Below, in pieces: positions 63,997-64,000 of a DNA stretch of 64,000 nucleotides. Origin of the DNA: Desulfobulbus sp. (GTDB taxonomy: Bacteria > Desulfobacterota > Desulfobulbia > Desulfobulbales > Desulfobulbaceae); contig NZ_JAVBXR010000124.1 in the NCBI RefSeq assembly GCF_030824455.1, positions 1 through 64,000 of the forward strand, read 5' to 3'. The first letter of the stretch is position 1; each line of letters begins with the position of its first letter. A program made the position numbers and the translations under genes. The notes beneath the pieces were generated by a model that searched no databases, had not been told where the DNA came from, and saw only the letters and a list, made by a program, of their open reading frames with translations.

Positions 63997-64000
63997 GGTA

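Overview
The window (about 58% G+C, densely packed) reads as a chromosomal segment of a Gram-negative, probably anaerobic Desulfobacterota bacterium, most likely related to Desulfobulbaceae. The evidence for this is indirect: the futalosine menaquinone genes mqnB/mqnD, Pal, OmpH/Skp and LolA-like envelope proteins, a heptose kinase (LPS), a MucR-type zinc-finger regulator, ribonuclease Y next to zapA/zapB-like genes, a non-canonical alpha-glucan phosphorylase, and several proteins I recognise only as conserved in this phylum. No rRNA, tRNA, CRISPR array or intact transposon was seen.

Layout. 1-2,740 is an accessory strip: an AT-rich membrane-protein gene, an attC-like recombination site, an Mrr-type restriction endonuclease, a decayed M48/YgjP-type metallopeptidase and a diguanylate cyclase. 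2,890-7,845 carries transporters, hypothetical proteins, a yefM-yoeB toxin-antitoxin pair with a recognisable operator, and a nucleoside deaminase. 7,959-12,218 is one 1,419-residue protein with the ATP-binding and phosphohistidine domains of pyruvate phosphate dikinase behind about 900 residues that I cannot assign. 12,368-16,749 is a translationally coupled pair of STAND-like P-loop ATPases, the second ending in a 35-residue-period TPR array. 16,949-19,912 is a copper P-type ATPase with four N-terminal metal-binding-like domains.

19,932-33,779 holds a predicted TIM-barrel protein, a membrane protein, a phosphatase-family enzyme, poly(A) polymerase, a flavin oxidoreductase, hisS, aspS, and a tightly spaced minus-strand operon mqnB-mqnD-mobA-gdhA-bpt. 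33,982-50,407 is housekeeping: queA, an FmdB zinc ribbon, mucR, murI-lolA, a phosphodiesterase, an S1-domain protein, the minus cluster pal-ompH-rfaE1-yicC-remA-gmk-rlmB, a glucan phosphorylase, a radical SAM protein and dus. 50,480-55,765 has a Fur-family gene under a Fur-box-like operator, then tyrS and rny preceded by a candidate 6S RNA and zapA/zapB, and a Nudix hydrolase. 55,915-63,972 is a co-directional run: lytic transglycosylase, MoaE-like protein, HDOD protein, hybrid histidine kinase, YihY/BrkB membrane protein and a ParB-domain protein whose N-terminal half resembles an N-formylglutamate amidohydrolase fold. A perfect 16-bp palindrome lies just after the last gene.

Most likely to repay attention: the ParB fusion with its adjacent palindrome, the paired ATPases, the dikinase-like giant, the candidate 6S RNA, and the integron/defence scar at the left end. 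All calls come from reading the sequence; no database search was run.
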